In this document: piece by piece, positions 32,300 through 40,938 of the stretch
How positions within the stretch are numbered: position 1 is the stretch's first letter
Layout of the letters: every line of letters starts with the position of its first letter
Origin: JBELHR01 sp042091275
GTDB lineage: Bacteria; Bacteroidota; Bacteroidia; Flavobacteriales; Flavobacteriaceae
DNA length: 63,603 nt
NCBI GenBank assembly: GCA_042091275.1
Contig: JBELHR010000011.1
Location: 1-63,603 of the forward strand
Direction of reading: 5' to 3'
The notes under the pieces: generated by a model
Seen by the model: the letters and a program-made list of their open reading frames with translations, nothing else
Database searches by the model: none
What the model was told of the DNA's origin: nothing
Translations under genes and position numbers: made by a program

Positions 32300-33184
32300 T
32301 TAGGATTCGGAAAGGTGTTTATTGAAAAAAGCCATAGTCCTTTTCCAACTCAGGTCTGCTGAGCTTTTGTCATATCTCGGTGTGGTATTGTTGTGAAAAC
32401 CGTGATTTACCCCTTCGTAAACATAATATTCATAGGTTTTATTTGCTTTGTCTAGGTCCGTTTTGTATTCAGGCCAACCGGCATTTACGCGTTTGTCCAA
32501 TCCTGCATATTGCAGGCAAAGTGGAGCTTTGACCTCTGCGGTTTGTTCGGGAGTCAACTGCCTTCCGTAGTATGGAACCGACGCCTTTAAATCTTTACAT
32601 CTGTAAGCCATCATGTTGGAGATCCATCCCCCAAAACAAAATCCTACCACACCGATATTTCCATCGCAATCTGGATGATTTTTTAAGTATTCAAAAGCCG
32701 CAATAAAATCTTCCAACATTTTCAAGGGGTCTCTTTCTCTTTGCATGGCTCTTCCTTCGTCGTCATTTCCCGGATAACCACCAAGAGGGCTGAGCGCATC
32801 AGGAGCTATACTAATGTAGTTTTCCAAGGCAGCTCTTCTGCCGACATCTTCTATATAAGGGTTTAGTCCTCTGTTTTCGTGGACAACCACAATTCCAGGT
32901 AGCTTAACTTTGTTGTCTTTGGGTTGGGAAAGAAGCGCTTTGATTTCTCCACCGCCGAGAGGGGAGTTGTAATTAATAAAGTCGCTATCCAGTCTGGGGT
33001 CATCTTTGAGAATCAATCTATTCGACTCGTATTTGGGCATTACATGACTCATGAGTGCCGCGACCGTTAGACCTCCAATAGCGTATTTACCAAGGCGATC
33101 TACAAATTGTCTTCTACTGATTTCGTTGTGTGCATAGTCGTCATATAGGTCAAAGACTCCTTGCTCTATTTCGGGTTTTTTCAT
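32300..33184 (-). CDS. Dienelactone hydrolase family protein with Tat-like N-terminus
   Basis: 294 residues. The catalytic Cys is in GFCFGG, Asp in the LDKRVNA region and His in GVNHGFHNNT, the Cys-Asp-His triad of dienelactone hydrolases. HENRGLNPYIEDVGRR is a family signature. The N-terminus has SRRQFVDRL then a hydrophobic stretch (about 32-47), a twin-arginine export signal, so it probably acts in the periplasm. Lies in the molybdenum-hydroxylase operon; may hydrolyse a ring-opened or lactone product. Confidence 0.83.
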   Translation of the reverse strand: MKKPEIEQGVFDLYDDYAHNEISRRQFVDRLGKYAIGGLTVAALMSHVMPKYESNRLILKDDPRLDSDFINYNSPLGGGEIKALLSQPKDNKVKLPGIVVVHENRGLNPYIEDVGRRAALENYISIAPDALSPLGGYPGNDDEGRAMQRERDPLKMLEDFIAAFEYLKNHPDCDGNIGVVGFCFGGWISNMMAYRCKDLKASVPYYGRQLTPEQTAEVKAPLCLQYAGLDKRVNAGWPEYKTDLDKANKTYEYYVYEGVNHGFHNNTTPRYDKSSADLSWKRTMAFFNKHLSES

Positions 33185-33205
33185 TTGTTGGAATTTTGTG
33201 AAGCT

Positions 33206-33790
33206 CTAATATAAGGAAAGATATTTTTCCTTAAAAACAGCCCACTCTTCAGGTGTGTTGAGGTTAGAGTGAATCAAGGCGTCCTCAAAGGGAACTTCCG
33301 TTTTTTGAAAGCTCTTCAAAACCTCGTCCAATCGACCTGAGTAGTCTGCTTTTGTACAAGCGTCAATGGCCTGCTTGCGAAGAAGTATGGGATGGCCCGA
33401 CTTGCTCCGGTAAGTTGGACGAATAACCGAGCCGTCAAACTCAAGTAACAAAGGAACTTGAGAACTAATAGGTATGTCTACAGGACAAATTAATACGCTT
33501 GAAGAGGAGGGTAATTTTATATTGTGTAAAACGTGTTTTAGTGTTGAAAAAGGACCTTTATCGGGCTGAGGATTAATTAGAAGCTGGACTTTTTTTCCAA
33601 GTTTTGGTTCTAGCTGCAGGTATGCTTTGGAGTGGTATCCAAGGCCTATATAGATTTCAGAGGCAAATTCTAATTTGTCAATTTGATGTTCTATCCAGGT
33701 TTTTCCTTTTAAGTCGAGGAGCCCCTTGGGACTTCCCATTCTGCTGGATTTTCCCCCCGCTAGAATAACTGCAATAACATTATTTTCCAT
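33206..33790 (-). CDS. MobA/MocA-like molybdopterin nucleotidyltransferase
   Basis: 194 residues. The N-terminal signature AVILAGGKSSRMGSPKGLL is that of NTP transferases that add GMP or CMP to molybdopterin. The metal-binding Asp is in CPVDIPIS. The neighbours are a xanthine-oxidase-family enzyme and XdhC, so a cytidylyl or guanylyl transfer to the cofactor of that enzyme is likely; sequence alone does not decide between MobA and MocA. Overlaps the XdhC gene by 11 nt. Confidence 0.8.
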   Translation of the reverse strand: MENNVIAVILAGGKSSRMGSPKGLLDLKGKTWIEHQIDKLEFASEIYIGLGYHSKAYLQLEPKLGKKVQLLINPQPDKGPFSTLKHVLHNIKLPSSSSVLICPVDIPISSQVPLLLEFDGSVIRPTYRSKSGHPILLRKQAIDACTKADYSGRLDEVLKSFQKTEVPFEDALIHSNLNTPEEWAVFKEKYLSLY

Positions 33791-34541
33791 AATGTATTTT
33801 AAGAAGCTTAGCCGCTATTGATAGGGCAATTTCTTTGGGATGATTTCCTCCTAAATCAATTCCCATTGGGCAATCAACTCTCGTCATTCCCTCTTCCATG
33901 CTGAGCTCTCTCTTTAGTTTGCTCTCAAATTTAGCAGCTTTGGTTTTGGAACCAATTAGACCGATATATTTAGTGGACATAGACAAAGCCAAAGCAGTAA
34001 TCTCAAAGTCGAGTTTGTGGTCATGGGTCAAGATCACAACATAGGTGTTATCTCCCCAGGCCACCTGAGACTTATACAAATCAAAATCCATATCACTCAC
34101 AGCTATTTGCCGGTCACTTGAAAAAGAATGGATCCAATTTGGTCGCGTATCCATTAGGTTTATTTGAAAAGCAGTGTCCTTCATGATATCACAAAGAGCA
34201 AGGCCTATATGGCCAGCGCCGAAAATATAAAGTTTTGGCTCTTGATTCATAGGTTCAATTATTAGTTCTACTACACCTCCACAACATTGCTCAAATTCGG
34301 GTCCCAGGGTATAGGAGTATTCTTTTAATTGTTTGTTTGCAATAGCCAATTTAGCTTGAGAAATGACTTCATACTCCAAACGACCACCACCTATAGTTCC
34401 CCAAATATTTCCGTCTAGATCTACGATCATTCTGCTGCCAACTTTGCAAGGCGCAGACCCTTTTACTTTGGAAACAGTAACAAGAGCAAATAATCGACCT
34501 TGTTGACGTAGACGGATTATGTCTTCAGTCCAGTTCCACAT
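33780..34541 (-). CDS. XdhC/CoxI family molybdenum-cofactor chaperone
   Basis: 253 residues. N-terminal XdhC domain with KVKGSAPCKVGSRM and TIGGGRLEYEV; the C-terminal Rossmann domain has LYIFGAGHIGLAL and VILTHDHKLD. XdhC proteins bind the sulfurated molybdenum cofactor and insert it into xanthine-dehydrogenase-type enzymes. It overlaps the end of the molybdopterin-subunit gene by one base and acts on that product. Confidence 0.88.
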   Translation of the reverse strand: MWNWTEDIIRLRQQGRLFALVTVSKVKGSAPCKVGSRMIVDLDGNIWGTIGGGRLEYEVISQAKLAIANKQLKEYSYTLGPEFEQCCGGVVELIIEPMNQEPKLYIFGAGHIGLALCDIMKDTAFQINLMDTRPNWIHSFSSDRQIAVSDMDFDLYKSQVAWGDNTYVVILTHDHKLDFEITALALSMSTKYIGLIGSKTKAAKFESKLKRELSMEEGMTRVDCPMGIDLGGNHPKEIALSIAAKLLKIHYGK

Positions 34542-36721
34542 TATACCAGACCGTAATCAGATAGTGGGAGATTGTAATAACGCTTACCTGTAGCTTTGAA
34601 AATCGCATTTATTATAGCAGGGGCTACGGGTGGCACTCCTGGTTCACCAACACCAGTTGGTTTCTCCTCGGAATCTATTATCTCCACATCCACAGGAGGT
34701 GCTTCACTCATGCGAATCATTGGATAATCGTTAAAGTTTTCTTGACTGATAATTCCGTTTTCGGCCGTTATCTTTCCATAAAAGGCCAAGGACATTCCAA
34801 AGATAGCCGCACCTTGCATTTGAGATTCTATAGTACTTTTGTTTATGGGTCTTCCACAGTCAATAACGGAATGAACCTTGTGAACTTTTAGATTTCCATT
34901 TAAAACGGAAACCTCAACAACTGTTGCTACATAAGACAAAAAGGAATATTGAAGTGCAATTCCTTGAGCGTGACCTTCTGGAAGCTCTTTGCCCCAGTCT
35001 GCATTTTTTGCAGCTTTTCTCAAAACGTGTTTTAGTCGAGCTGTGTCGTATTTATATTCGTTGTTTGTATCTTCAATTCGATCTTCTCCTATTAGATTTA
35101 GTCTAAAGTCTAAAGGGTCTTTTCCTGCAGCACTTGCCAGTTCGTCAATAAAAACATTTATCGATAAACCGTGAGGAATATTTATTACAGATCTAAGCCA
35201 TCCAATTCTAACATGAGCAGGAGCTTTTCCAATACTTACCTTCATATTAGGTAACTTATAAGGTATATCTGTTGCAGAAGCAGATTCCCAACCCATTGGA
35301 CTAGTTACCAAGGAGGAATAAGTAGACCCAATTGATGGAAAAGCATAGCGGTGATCCCAGCCGGTAACATTACCCTCCTTATCCAAAGAAGCTCGCATAT
35401 ATTGTGCAGCTAAAGTGTGGTAATAGGAATGCTTGATATCATCTTCTCTTGACCAAACTACTTGAACTGGAGCTTTGATCGATTTAGAGATGGCTACTGC
35501 TTCAACAATATAATCTGGCTTGGACTTGCGCCCAAAGCCTCCACCTAGAAAAGTTACGTTAATAGTTACATCCTTAATATCTAGACCTAGATAATCTGCC
35601 ACTTCTTTTCTAGCGGATTGGGGGTCTTGGGTAGGTGCCCAAACCTCGCATTTATTTCGTTGAACATAAGCAACCGCATTGGGTACTTCCATAGGGGCGT
35701 GCACCAAATGAGGGGTTCTAAATTCACTTTCGATAATCTTATCTGCTTTTGCGAATGCAGAGTCAACAGAACCTTCATCTTTTATGGTGTCTGGGTTAGT
35801 TTTGAGATTTTTCATTAACTCTTCTGTAAAGTCAGAAGTGTTATAGTTTGCGTTTTCTCCCCCTTCCCATTTTGGATTTAGAGCCTCTTTTCCTTTAAAA
35901 GCGGCCCAAGTATTGGTCGCAATTGCCGCAACACCTCCGAGACAACCAAAAGGCTTTTGGACCCGCATTACTTGTACTACAGATTCTACTCCAGGAACCG
36001 ACATTGCTGCCTCTCTGTCAAAGGATTTGACTTTTCCAAAAGTTACAGGAGGTCTAGATATTGCAGCGAATTTCATTCCAGGCAAACGCTTGTCCAAGCC
36101 GAACTCTGCAGATCCTGTGACGTATTTATCCAGATCTATAGAAGGCAGGTAGGATCCGATATACTTAAAATCTTTGCTGTCTTTGAGCTTTATTTTTTTT
36201 GGTGAGTTTAGTTCAGAGGCTCGGATTGCCAGGTCTCCAAAAGACAAGGTTTTATTGTTTATTTTATTTCGTATTTCGTGATTTTGTGCATAACAGTTTT
36301 CCTCGGTTAGCCCCCATTGAATTGCTGCCGCTTGGACGAGCATGGTTCTTGCCATTGCACCCATTTCTCTCATGGTTTCAAAGAGGTAGCGAATAGATCT
36401 AGAACCGTCGGTGTTTTGGTCTCCGTATTTTTTGTCTCCTGTAGCTTGACTTATCTCAACCCTGTTCCAATCCGCCTCCATTTCGTCGGCGATTACAGAG
36501 GTAAGTGAGGTTCTGACCCCGTTACCCATTTCCGATCGAGAAGCTACTAGAATCAAGGTGCCGTCCTCTTTTAGTTGAACAAATAGATTGGGATTGAACT
36601 GACCTTGGGCTATTTTTGCCGGGCTAAAAACTTCTGTATTGCACGCCAATATAAGTCCTCCTGAGGCCAAGCCGATACTTTTGATAAAGCCTCTTCTGCT
36701 GATGTTTTTAATTTTCCCCAT
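34541..36721 (-). CDS. Molybdopterin-binding subunit of an isoquinoline 1-oxidoreductase/aldehyde oxidase type hydroxylase
   Basis: 726 residues from ATG 36721 (MGKIKNISRRGFIKSIG), which exposes a twin-arginine signal; the longer frame runs into the small-subunit gene. Motifs include LGGGFGRKSKPDY and the catalytic Glu loop GVGEPGVPPVAPAI. The split composition (small iron-sulfur subunit, large molybdopterin subunit, no FAD subunit) matches IorAB-type periplasmic hydroxylases that pass electrons to a cytochrome. Substrate unknown: aldehyde or N-heterocycle. Confidence 0.87.
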   Translation of the reverse strand: MGKIKNISRRGFIKSIGLASGGLILACNTEVFSPAKIAQGQFNPNLFVQLKEDGTLILVASRSEMGNGVRTSLTSVIADEMEADWNRVEISQATGDKKYGDQNTDGSRSIRYLFETMREMGAMARTMLVQAAAIQWGLTEENCYAQNHEIRNKINNKTLSFGDLAIRASELNSPKKIKLKDSKDFKYIGSYLPSIDLDKYVTGSAEFGLDKRLPGMKFAAISRPPVTFGKVKSFDREAAMSVPGVESVVQVMRVQKPFGCLGGVAAIATNTWAAFKGKEALNPKWEGGENANYNTSDFTEELMKNLKTNPDTIKDEGSVDSAFAKADKIIESEFRTPHLVHAPMEVPNAVAYVQRNKCEVWAPTQDPQSARKEVADYLGLDIKDVTINVTFLGGGFGRKSKPDYIVEAVAISKSIKAPVQVVWSREDDIKHSYYHTLAAQYMRASLDKEGNVTGWDHRYAFPSIGSTYSSLVTSPMGWESASATDIPYKLPNMKVSIGKAPAHVRIGWLRSVINIPHGLSINVFIDELASAAGKDPLDFRLNLIGEDRIEDTNNEYKYDTARLKHVLRKAAKNADWGKELPEGHAQGIALQYSFLSYVATVVEVSVLNGNLKVHKVHSVIDCGRPINKSTIESQMQGAAIFGMSLAFYGKITAENGIISQENFNDYPMIRMSEAPPVDVEIIDSEEKPTGVGEPGVPPVAPAIINAIFKATGKRYYNLPLSDYGLV

Positions 36722-36723
36722 AG

Positions 36724-37161
36724 CTAGGCTGTTATTATTGCGTTTTTGATTCTTTGATAGGTACCACATCTACAAATATTTCGGGACATGTTTTGATCGA
36801 TATCTTCTTCGGAAGGTTTAGGGTTTCGCTTGAGAAGACTTGCTGCGGTTATAAGTTGTCCGGGTTGACAAAACCCACATTGAGGGACGTTGTTTTGTTT
36901 CCACGATTCCTGAAGTCTTTTTAGCTCTGGGTCTTTTCCTTCGATCGTTATGATCTCTAGCCCTTCAGCATCGATAGCTTTTAGTTGGCAAGAGTTTACT
37001 GCATTACCATCTATCAGGACCATACAAGCTCCGCAAAGACCTTTTCCGCAACCGTATTTTGTACCTGTAAAACCTACCAAATCACGAATTGCCCACAATA
37101 GAGGCATGTCGCTATCTAGGGTGACTTTATGTTCTTCCCCATTAATATTTAAAGTTGTCAT
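36724..37161 (-). CDS. 2Fe-2S subunit of the molybdenum hydroxylase
   Basis: 145 residues with two [2Fe-2S] motifs: CGKGLCGAC with a distal Cys in NSCQL, and CGFCQPGQL with CRCGTYQRI. Typical small subunit of the xanthine oxidase family (IorA/CoxS). First gene of the operon, 2 nt before the large subunit. AGGAGG about 15 nt upstream of ATG is one of the few Shine-Dalgarno-like sites in the window. Confidence 0.92.
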   Translation of the reverse strand: MTTLNINGEEHKVTLDSDMPLLWAIRDLVGFTGTKYGCGKGLCGACMVLIDGNAVNSCQLKAIDAEGLEIITIEGKDPELKRLQESWKQNNVPQCGFCQPGQLITAASLLKRNPKPSEEDIDQNMSRNICRCGTYQRIKNAIITA

Positions 37162-37479
37162 AGCTGAAAAAAGTTTAACCTCCTAAAACTAAGACTTTTT
37201 TTGACCAATTAATATTGGAACTATTCTAAATAAATAAAAAAGGAGTCCTAGAAGGGCTCCTTTGATAAAATTAGGTAGAGGTTCGACAATAAAATCTGTC
37301 TTTACGAGCGTGAAGTTACATCAAAATTTTTAATTACACAAATACTTTAAAAACAAACTCAAACGTTTGAGTTCGGGGCCTTGGGGGTTTTTTCGTTTTT
37401 TGATGAAAATATTTTTAGCCCTCATTATGGATCAAAGGTAGGGCGCCAATTCGTTATGCTAAGGGATTGAGTTTTGAAT
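37162..37479 (-). other. Leader or small-RNA region upstream of the molybdenum hydroxylase operon
   Basis: No gene. On the minus strand it holds a TACCTTTG -7 box (37433-37440), an 18-nt perfect palindrome AACTCAAACGTTTGAGTT (37356-37373) followed by a T-rich stretch, and an intrinsic terminator (37236-37263) 75 nt before the first operon gene. It may be a regulated leader of that operon or a separate RNA; the transcript of the glutamate-synthase-like gene also ends here. Confidence 0.45.
37236..37263 (-). terminator. Minus-strand intrinsic terminator
   Basis: GGAGTCC (37242-37248) pairs with GGGCTCC (37254-37260), flanked by A/T runs; on the minus strand the stem is followed by at least six T. 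It can end transcription from the 37433-37440 box or from the upstream gene. Confidence 0.75.
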
Positions 37480-38952
37480 TTAAATACCGAAAACTGTCGG
37501 TTTTGTTTGGTTTACCAATCCTGGGTGAAGGTCTTTTTTTGAACGAATACCAGCCGTAGCCATAATCTCTAAAAAGGAGTGAATTGTATTTTTATGATAT
37601 CTGTATACTCTGACCCTTTTTACCTTGGGGACAAGTCCCTCTTGAAGCTTTTTGTTTTGAGTAGCAACTCCTGTTGGGCAAGAGTCTGTATGACAGCGCA
37701 GGGCTTGTATGCAGCCTAAGGAAAACATAAATCCCCTTGCGGAATTGCAAACATCAGCTCCGTAACAAAATGCTTTAAACATGGTAAAACCTGTGCAAAC
37801 CTTTCCTCCGTAAATTAATTTTGTCTGTTCTCTTACTCCTTTTTCCTTCAATAGGCTATCCATGTAGCGCAAAGCATCGTCCCCACGCATTCCTACGTGA
37901 TTTGAATATTCAATTGGCGCTGCACCAGTTCCTCCTTCAGAGGCGTCTATGGTTATGAAATCGGGCAAGCTGTTTTGTGAGACAAACATATCAATGAGCT
38001 CTTCGGTTTCTTGAATAGAACCTATGCATAGTTTTATACCAACGGGTTTGTAGTTGCTCAATTTTCGAACGCGAACGACAAAATCACCAATTCCTTCCAA
38101 AGATGTTATTTCGGGATTAACAGGCGGAGACAAGACATCAACACCAGGTTCTACAACTCTAATTTTCGCGATTTCTTCCGTGTTTTTTACAGCTGGGAGA
38201 ACTCCTCCATGCCCAGGTTTTGCTCCCTGTGAAATTTTTATTTCAATCATCTTTACTTTAGAGCGGTTTGATTTTTCTCTAAAAAGATCGTCATGGAAGC
38301 GTCCATTTTCATGTCTAAAACCGAAATTCCCAGTTCCTATTTGCAAAACAATATCTCCTCCTTTTTCGTGATAAGGGGTGAGGCCACCCTCTCCAGTGTT
38401 GTGATAAAAATTACCGTGTTCGGCTCCTTCATTCAAAGCAATTATTGCATTCTCGCTCAAAGAACCAAAACTCATAGCAGATATATTGAGAATGGATGCA
38501 CTATAGATTTGCTTACAATTTGGACCTCCAATATCTTCTCTAGGGAAAACCTCAAGTTTTTTTGCTGGAAAGAGAGAATGAGAGACCCAAGCAAGTCCTT
38601 CCTTGTAGAAGTTTTGTTCTGTGCCAAAAGGATGGTAAATTTCTTTATTTTCGCCACGACTTTTAATCAGTTGAATCGTGTTTTTATTAAAGGGCTCTCC
38701 TGAGGTATTTGTTTCTATGAAATACTGTTGAAGTTCAGGGGCGATTCCCCTCAGGATATATCTCATATGACCGACTATGGGGTAATCTCTTAAAATATTG
38801 TCATAAGGTTGAACAACATCATACCAACCAACACAGAGAAACAACAGAAGTCCTATTGCCAACACCCTTTGGTCTGGAGAATAGATGATAACTGTAGTCA
38901 GCAAGACAGTTAAAATACTCGCCAGGATAATAAATATAGTTCTATAGGTCAT
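37480..38952 (-). CDS. FMN-binding glutamate synthase family protein, membrane-anchored
   Basis: 490 residues. Two hydrophobic segments at the N-terminus (about 4-43) are followed by the GltS central and FMN-binding region: SMSFGSLSENAI, GEGGLTPYH, DASEGGTGAAP and the iron-sulfur Cys cluster RCHTDSCPTGVAT. It lacks the glutaminase (GATase) domain of full GltB. In this family the reaction is often unproven; it is related to archaeal-type glutamate synthase and to FMN oxidoreductases. Stands alone. Confidence 0.83.
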   Translation of the reverse strand: MTYRTIFIILASILTVLLTTVIIYSPDQRVLAIGLLLFLCVGWYDVVQPYDNILRDYPIVGHMRYILRGIAPELQQYFIETNTSGEPFNKNTIQLIKSRGENKEIYHPFGTEQNFYKEGLAWVSHSLFPAKKLEVFPREDIGGPNCKQIYSASILNISAMSFGSLSENAIIALNEGAEHGNFYHNTGEGGLTPYHEKGGDIVLQIGTGNFGFRHENGRFHDDLFREKSNRSKVKMIEIKISQGAKPGHGGVLPAVKNTEEIAKIRVVEPGVDVLSPPVNPEITSLEGIGDFVVRVRKLSNYKPVGIKLCIGSIQETEELIDMFVSQNSLPDFITIDASEGGTGAAPIEYSNHVGMRGDDALRYMDSLLKEKGVREQTKLIYGGKVCTGFTMFKAFCYGADVCNSARGFMFSLGCIQALRCHTDSCPTGVATQNKKLQEGLVPKVKRVRVYRYHKNTIHSFLEIMATAGIRSKKDLHPGLVNQTKPTVFGI

Positions 38953-38992
38953 ATCTAAAGTTACAACAATTCCAAGACCTAAAAAAGGGTTT

Positions 38993-39433
38993 TCAGCTGC
39001 TCATCGCTGAAATAAGCTTATCTAAATCCTCCTTTAACTTTATTGCATCGGTCAGAGTTAAGGGACCTTGGTCAAATTCTTGGGTAAGCGCTCTAGGGAT
39101 GCAAAGTGCTTTTGCTTCTATAGATTTAGCTTTTGTGCTAAGGCTTATAAGCACCTTTCGTTGATCTTTAGAGTCTTTTTTTCTTACGAGCCAGGCTTGT
39201 TCCTCCATTCTTTTGAGTAGTGGAGTAACGGTACTTGTTTTTAAATGGAGTTTTTTTGCAATATCATTTACAGGAAGTTCCCCTCGCTCCCAAAGAATCA
39301 TTAATACGAGATATTGAGGATAGGTGATACCAAGTTCGTCGAGAAAGGGTTGATATGCGCGGGTGATCAGCCTCGAGGCGGCATAAAGAGGAAAGCAAAG
39401 TTGATTTTCTAATTTGAGTTCTTCGTAGGCCAT
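38993..39433 (-). CDS. MarR family regulator, OhrR type
   Basis: 146 residues. The N-terminal QLCFPLYAASRLITRAY places a Cys (Cys13) where OhrR regulators have their peroxide-sensing Cys, and TYPQYLVLMILWE and TSTVTPLLKRME form the winged helix. OhrR represses organic-hydroperoxide defence genes until the Cys is oxidised. Adjacent glutathione peroxidase and DoxX genes fit that role. A terminator ends 20 nt upstream of the ATG, so it depends on read-through or a hidden promoter. Confidence 0.85.
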   Translation of the reverse strand: MAYEELKLENQLCFPLYAASRLITRAYQPFLDELGITYPQYLVLMILWERGELPVNDIAKKLHLKTSTVTPLLKRMEEQAWLVRKKDSKDQRKVLISLSTKAKSIEAKALCIPRALTQEFDQGPLTLTDAIKLKEDLDKLISAMSS

Positions 39434-39452
39434 AATTAGGATTTAGGGGGTT

Positions 39453-39482
39453 AAAAAAGCCCAATCTTATTAAAAATTGGGC
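39453..39482 (-). terminator. Terminator between glutathione peroxidase and OhrR-type genes
   Basis: On the minus strand GCCCAAT and ATTGGGC form a 7-bp stem followed by six T. Confidence 0.75.
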
Positions 39483-39490
39483 AAGAGGTT

Positions 39491-39973
39491 TTAATTTAAG
39501 CTAGACTCCAGGTATTTGTCAATTTTTTCAGGCTTTGTGGCTGACCCAAAACGCTTGATAGGGTTTCCTTCTGAATCAATTAAGAACTTTGTGAAATTCC
39601 ATTTTATTCTACTTCCTAAAAATGTAGAAAGTTCTTTCTTTAAGTATTTGTAAACAGGATGAGCATTTTTACCGTTGACATCTACTTTGGCAAACATAGG
39701 AAAACTGACTCCATAATTGATAAGACAGCCTTCTTCTATTGATTTTGCATCTCCTGGCTCTTGATTTCCAAACTGGTTGCAAGGGAATCCCAAGACCACC
39801 AATCCTTTATCTTGATATTTTTGATAAAGTTTCTCAAGACCTTCGTATTGAGGGGTAAGACCACATTTACTAGCGGTATTTACAACGAGTATCGTTTTGC
39901 CTTTGAAAGACTCCATACTCACCATTTTTCCTTGGAGCGTTTCTGCTTCAAAATTGTAAAAGTTTGTTTTCAT
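39491..39973 (-). CDS. Glutathione peroxidase family thiol peroxidase
   Basis: 160 residues. NTASKCGLTPQYEGLEKLY holds the peroxidatic Cys, GFPCNQFGNQEPG the Gln/second Cys region, and IKWNFTKFLID the Trp. It is the Cys-type, probably thioredoxin-dependent, and reduces hydroperoxides in the cytoplasm. Start overlaps the DoxX stop (ATGA) so the two are coupled. Confidence 0.93.
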   Translation of the reverse strand: MKTNFYNFEAETLQGKMVSMESFKGKTILVVNTASKCGLTPQYEGLEKLYQKYQDKGLVVLGFPCNQFGNQEPGDAKSIEEGCLINYGVSFPMFAKVDVNGKNAHPVYKYLKKELSTFLGSRIKWNFTKFLIDSEGNPIKRFGSATKPEKIDKYLESSLN

Positions 39974-40395
39974 TTATTTGTTTTTAGGGGGATTAGCTTA
40001 TTTAAATTACCTGATACATAAAGCACCCATAGGATTATAAAAGGCTGCAAAAAGAGTCTGGCTAGTCTTTTACCAGGAGTATTTAGTCCAAAAGCATCAA
40101 TGTCATTGCTGTATTGATAGAGGTTACCGGGAAAGACAAGGATTAAAAAGACAACTAGAATCCAACCGACTATATGGATCTTGCTTCTTAGAAAAATAAA
40201 AGCAAGCCCTATGGTTATCTCAATATAGCCCGTAACTATAACCATTGCTTTTGGGCTTATGGGAGACCAGGCAGGAACTAAAAGTTCAATCTCTTCGGCA
40301 GCGAGAAACAAATGACCATATCCGGAAACAAACATAAAAACTCCAGTAAATACGGGAAGGAAGATTTCTGAAAAAGTCTTGATGGATTTTAGCAT
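39970..40395 (-). CDS. DoxX-like membrane protein
   Basis: 141 residues with four predicted helices (about 12-30, 47-65, 72-90, 112-128). SGYGHLFLAAEEI and ITIGLAFIFL fit the DoxX-like group. In other bacteria DoxX relatives form membrane oxidoreductase complexes in thiol stress defence. First gene of the doxX-gpx unit. Confidence 0.75.
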   Translation of the reverse strand: MLKSIKTFSEIFLPVFTGVFMFVSGYGHLFLAAEEIELLVPAWSPISPKAMVIVTGYIEITIGLAFIFLRSKIHIVGWILVVFLILVFPGNLYQYSNDIDAFGLNTPGKRLARLFLQPFIILWVLYVSGNLNKLIPLKTNK

Positions 40396-40419
40396 ATACT
40401 ACATGTATCGTTTACGACA

Positions 40420-40450
40420 CAAATATAGCAAAAATATATCGCGCGCGATA
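40420..40450 (-). promoter_or_regulatory. Promoter and palindromic operator of the doxX-gpx unit
   Basis: TATATTTG on the minus strand (40420-40427) is an exact -7 box; TATCGCGCGCGATA (40437-40450) is a 14-nt perfect palindrome located in the spacer. The position is that of a repressor site; the OhrR-like regulator encoded two genes down is the natural candidate (inference). Confidence 0.5.
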
Positions 40451-40466
40451 GATACACCCTAATTTT

Positions 40467-40928
40467 CTAACAACATCCTGATCCAGGCTCGCACGACGTC
40501 GATTGATTTACTGTGGATACCTGCTCTTTTTCATATGGAATTCCACAGGAATCTTTCGCTAAACAATCCGTCTGGGTTGTCGTTAATAAAAATGATTTTC
40601 CGTCAAAATCTAGTCCATATTTCTGTATGGATTCTCCCTGATATTCCACTTCAATCTCAAGATTTTGCAGATCTAGAGTTTTTTCGCTCAATTCGAGTAT
40701 GCTCAAGAGTTTATCGGGAAATAGGCGATGGTCATAGTCATCGGCATTCCACAATTGAAGGCTAATAGAGTCTTCCTTGCGCAAAGTGCCTCCACAGTCG
40801 ATAAAGGTTTTACTTACTTTACCTACTTCCGTTACGTGGAAATTTCGTGGGACGAGATCACCATTAGGAAGCTGAAAGGATATTGTTTTTAGTTCTTTTA
40901 AGTTTTGTTTTAATTCAGATAATAGCAT
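40467..40928 (-). CDS. DUF6428 family protein
   Basis: 153 residues, no signal peptide. FQLPNGDLVPRNFHVTEVGKVSKTFIDCGG fits, in two parts, the DUF6428 pattern usually encoded next to ArsR regulators. The C-terminus carries clustered Cys (TDCLAKDSCGIP, SCEPGSGCC), which could bind a thiophilic metal or arsenite. Follows the ArsR gene by 10 nt. No arsenate reductase, pump or methyltransferase is seen nearby. Confidence 0.75.
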   Translation of the reverse strand: MLLSELKQNLKELKTISFQLPNGDLVPRNFHVTEVGKVSKTFIDCGGTLRKEDSISLQLWNADDYDHRLFPDKLLSILELSEKTLDLQNLEIEVEYQGESIQKYGLDFDGKSFLLTTTQTDCLAKDSCGIPYEKEQVSTVNQSTSCEPGSGCC

Positions 40929-40938
40929 AATATATATT

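Noticed and set aside
37162..37479. Molybdenum-cofactor riboswitch
   Set aside because: The location fits but I could not match the conserved structure, and the class is not typical of Bacteroidota; kept as an unnamed leader.
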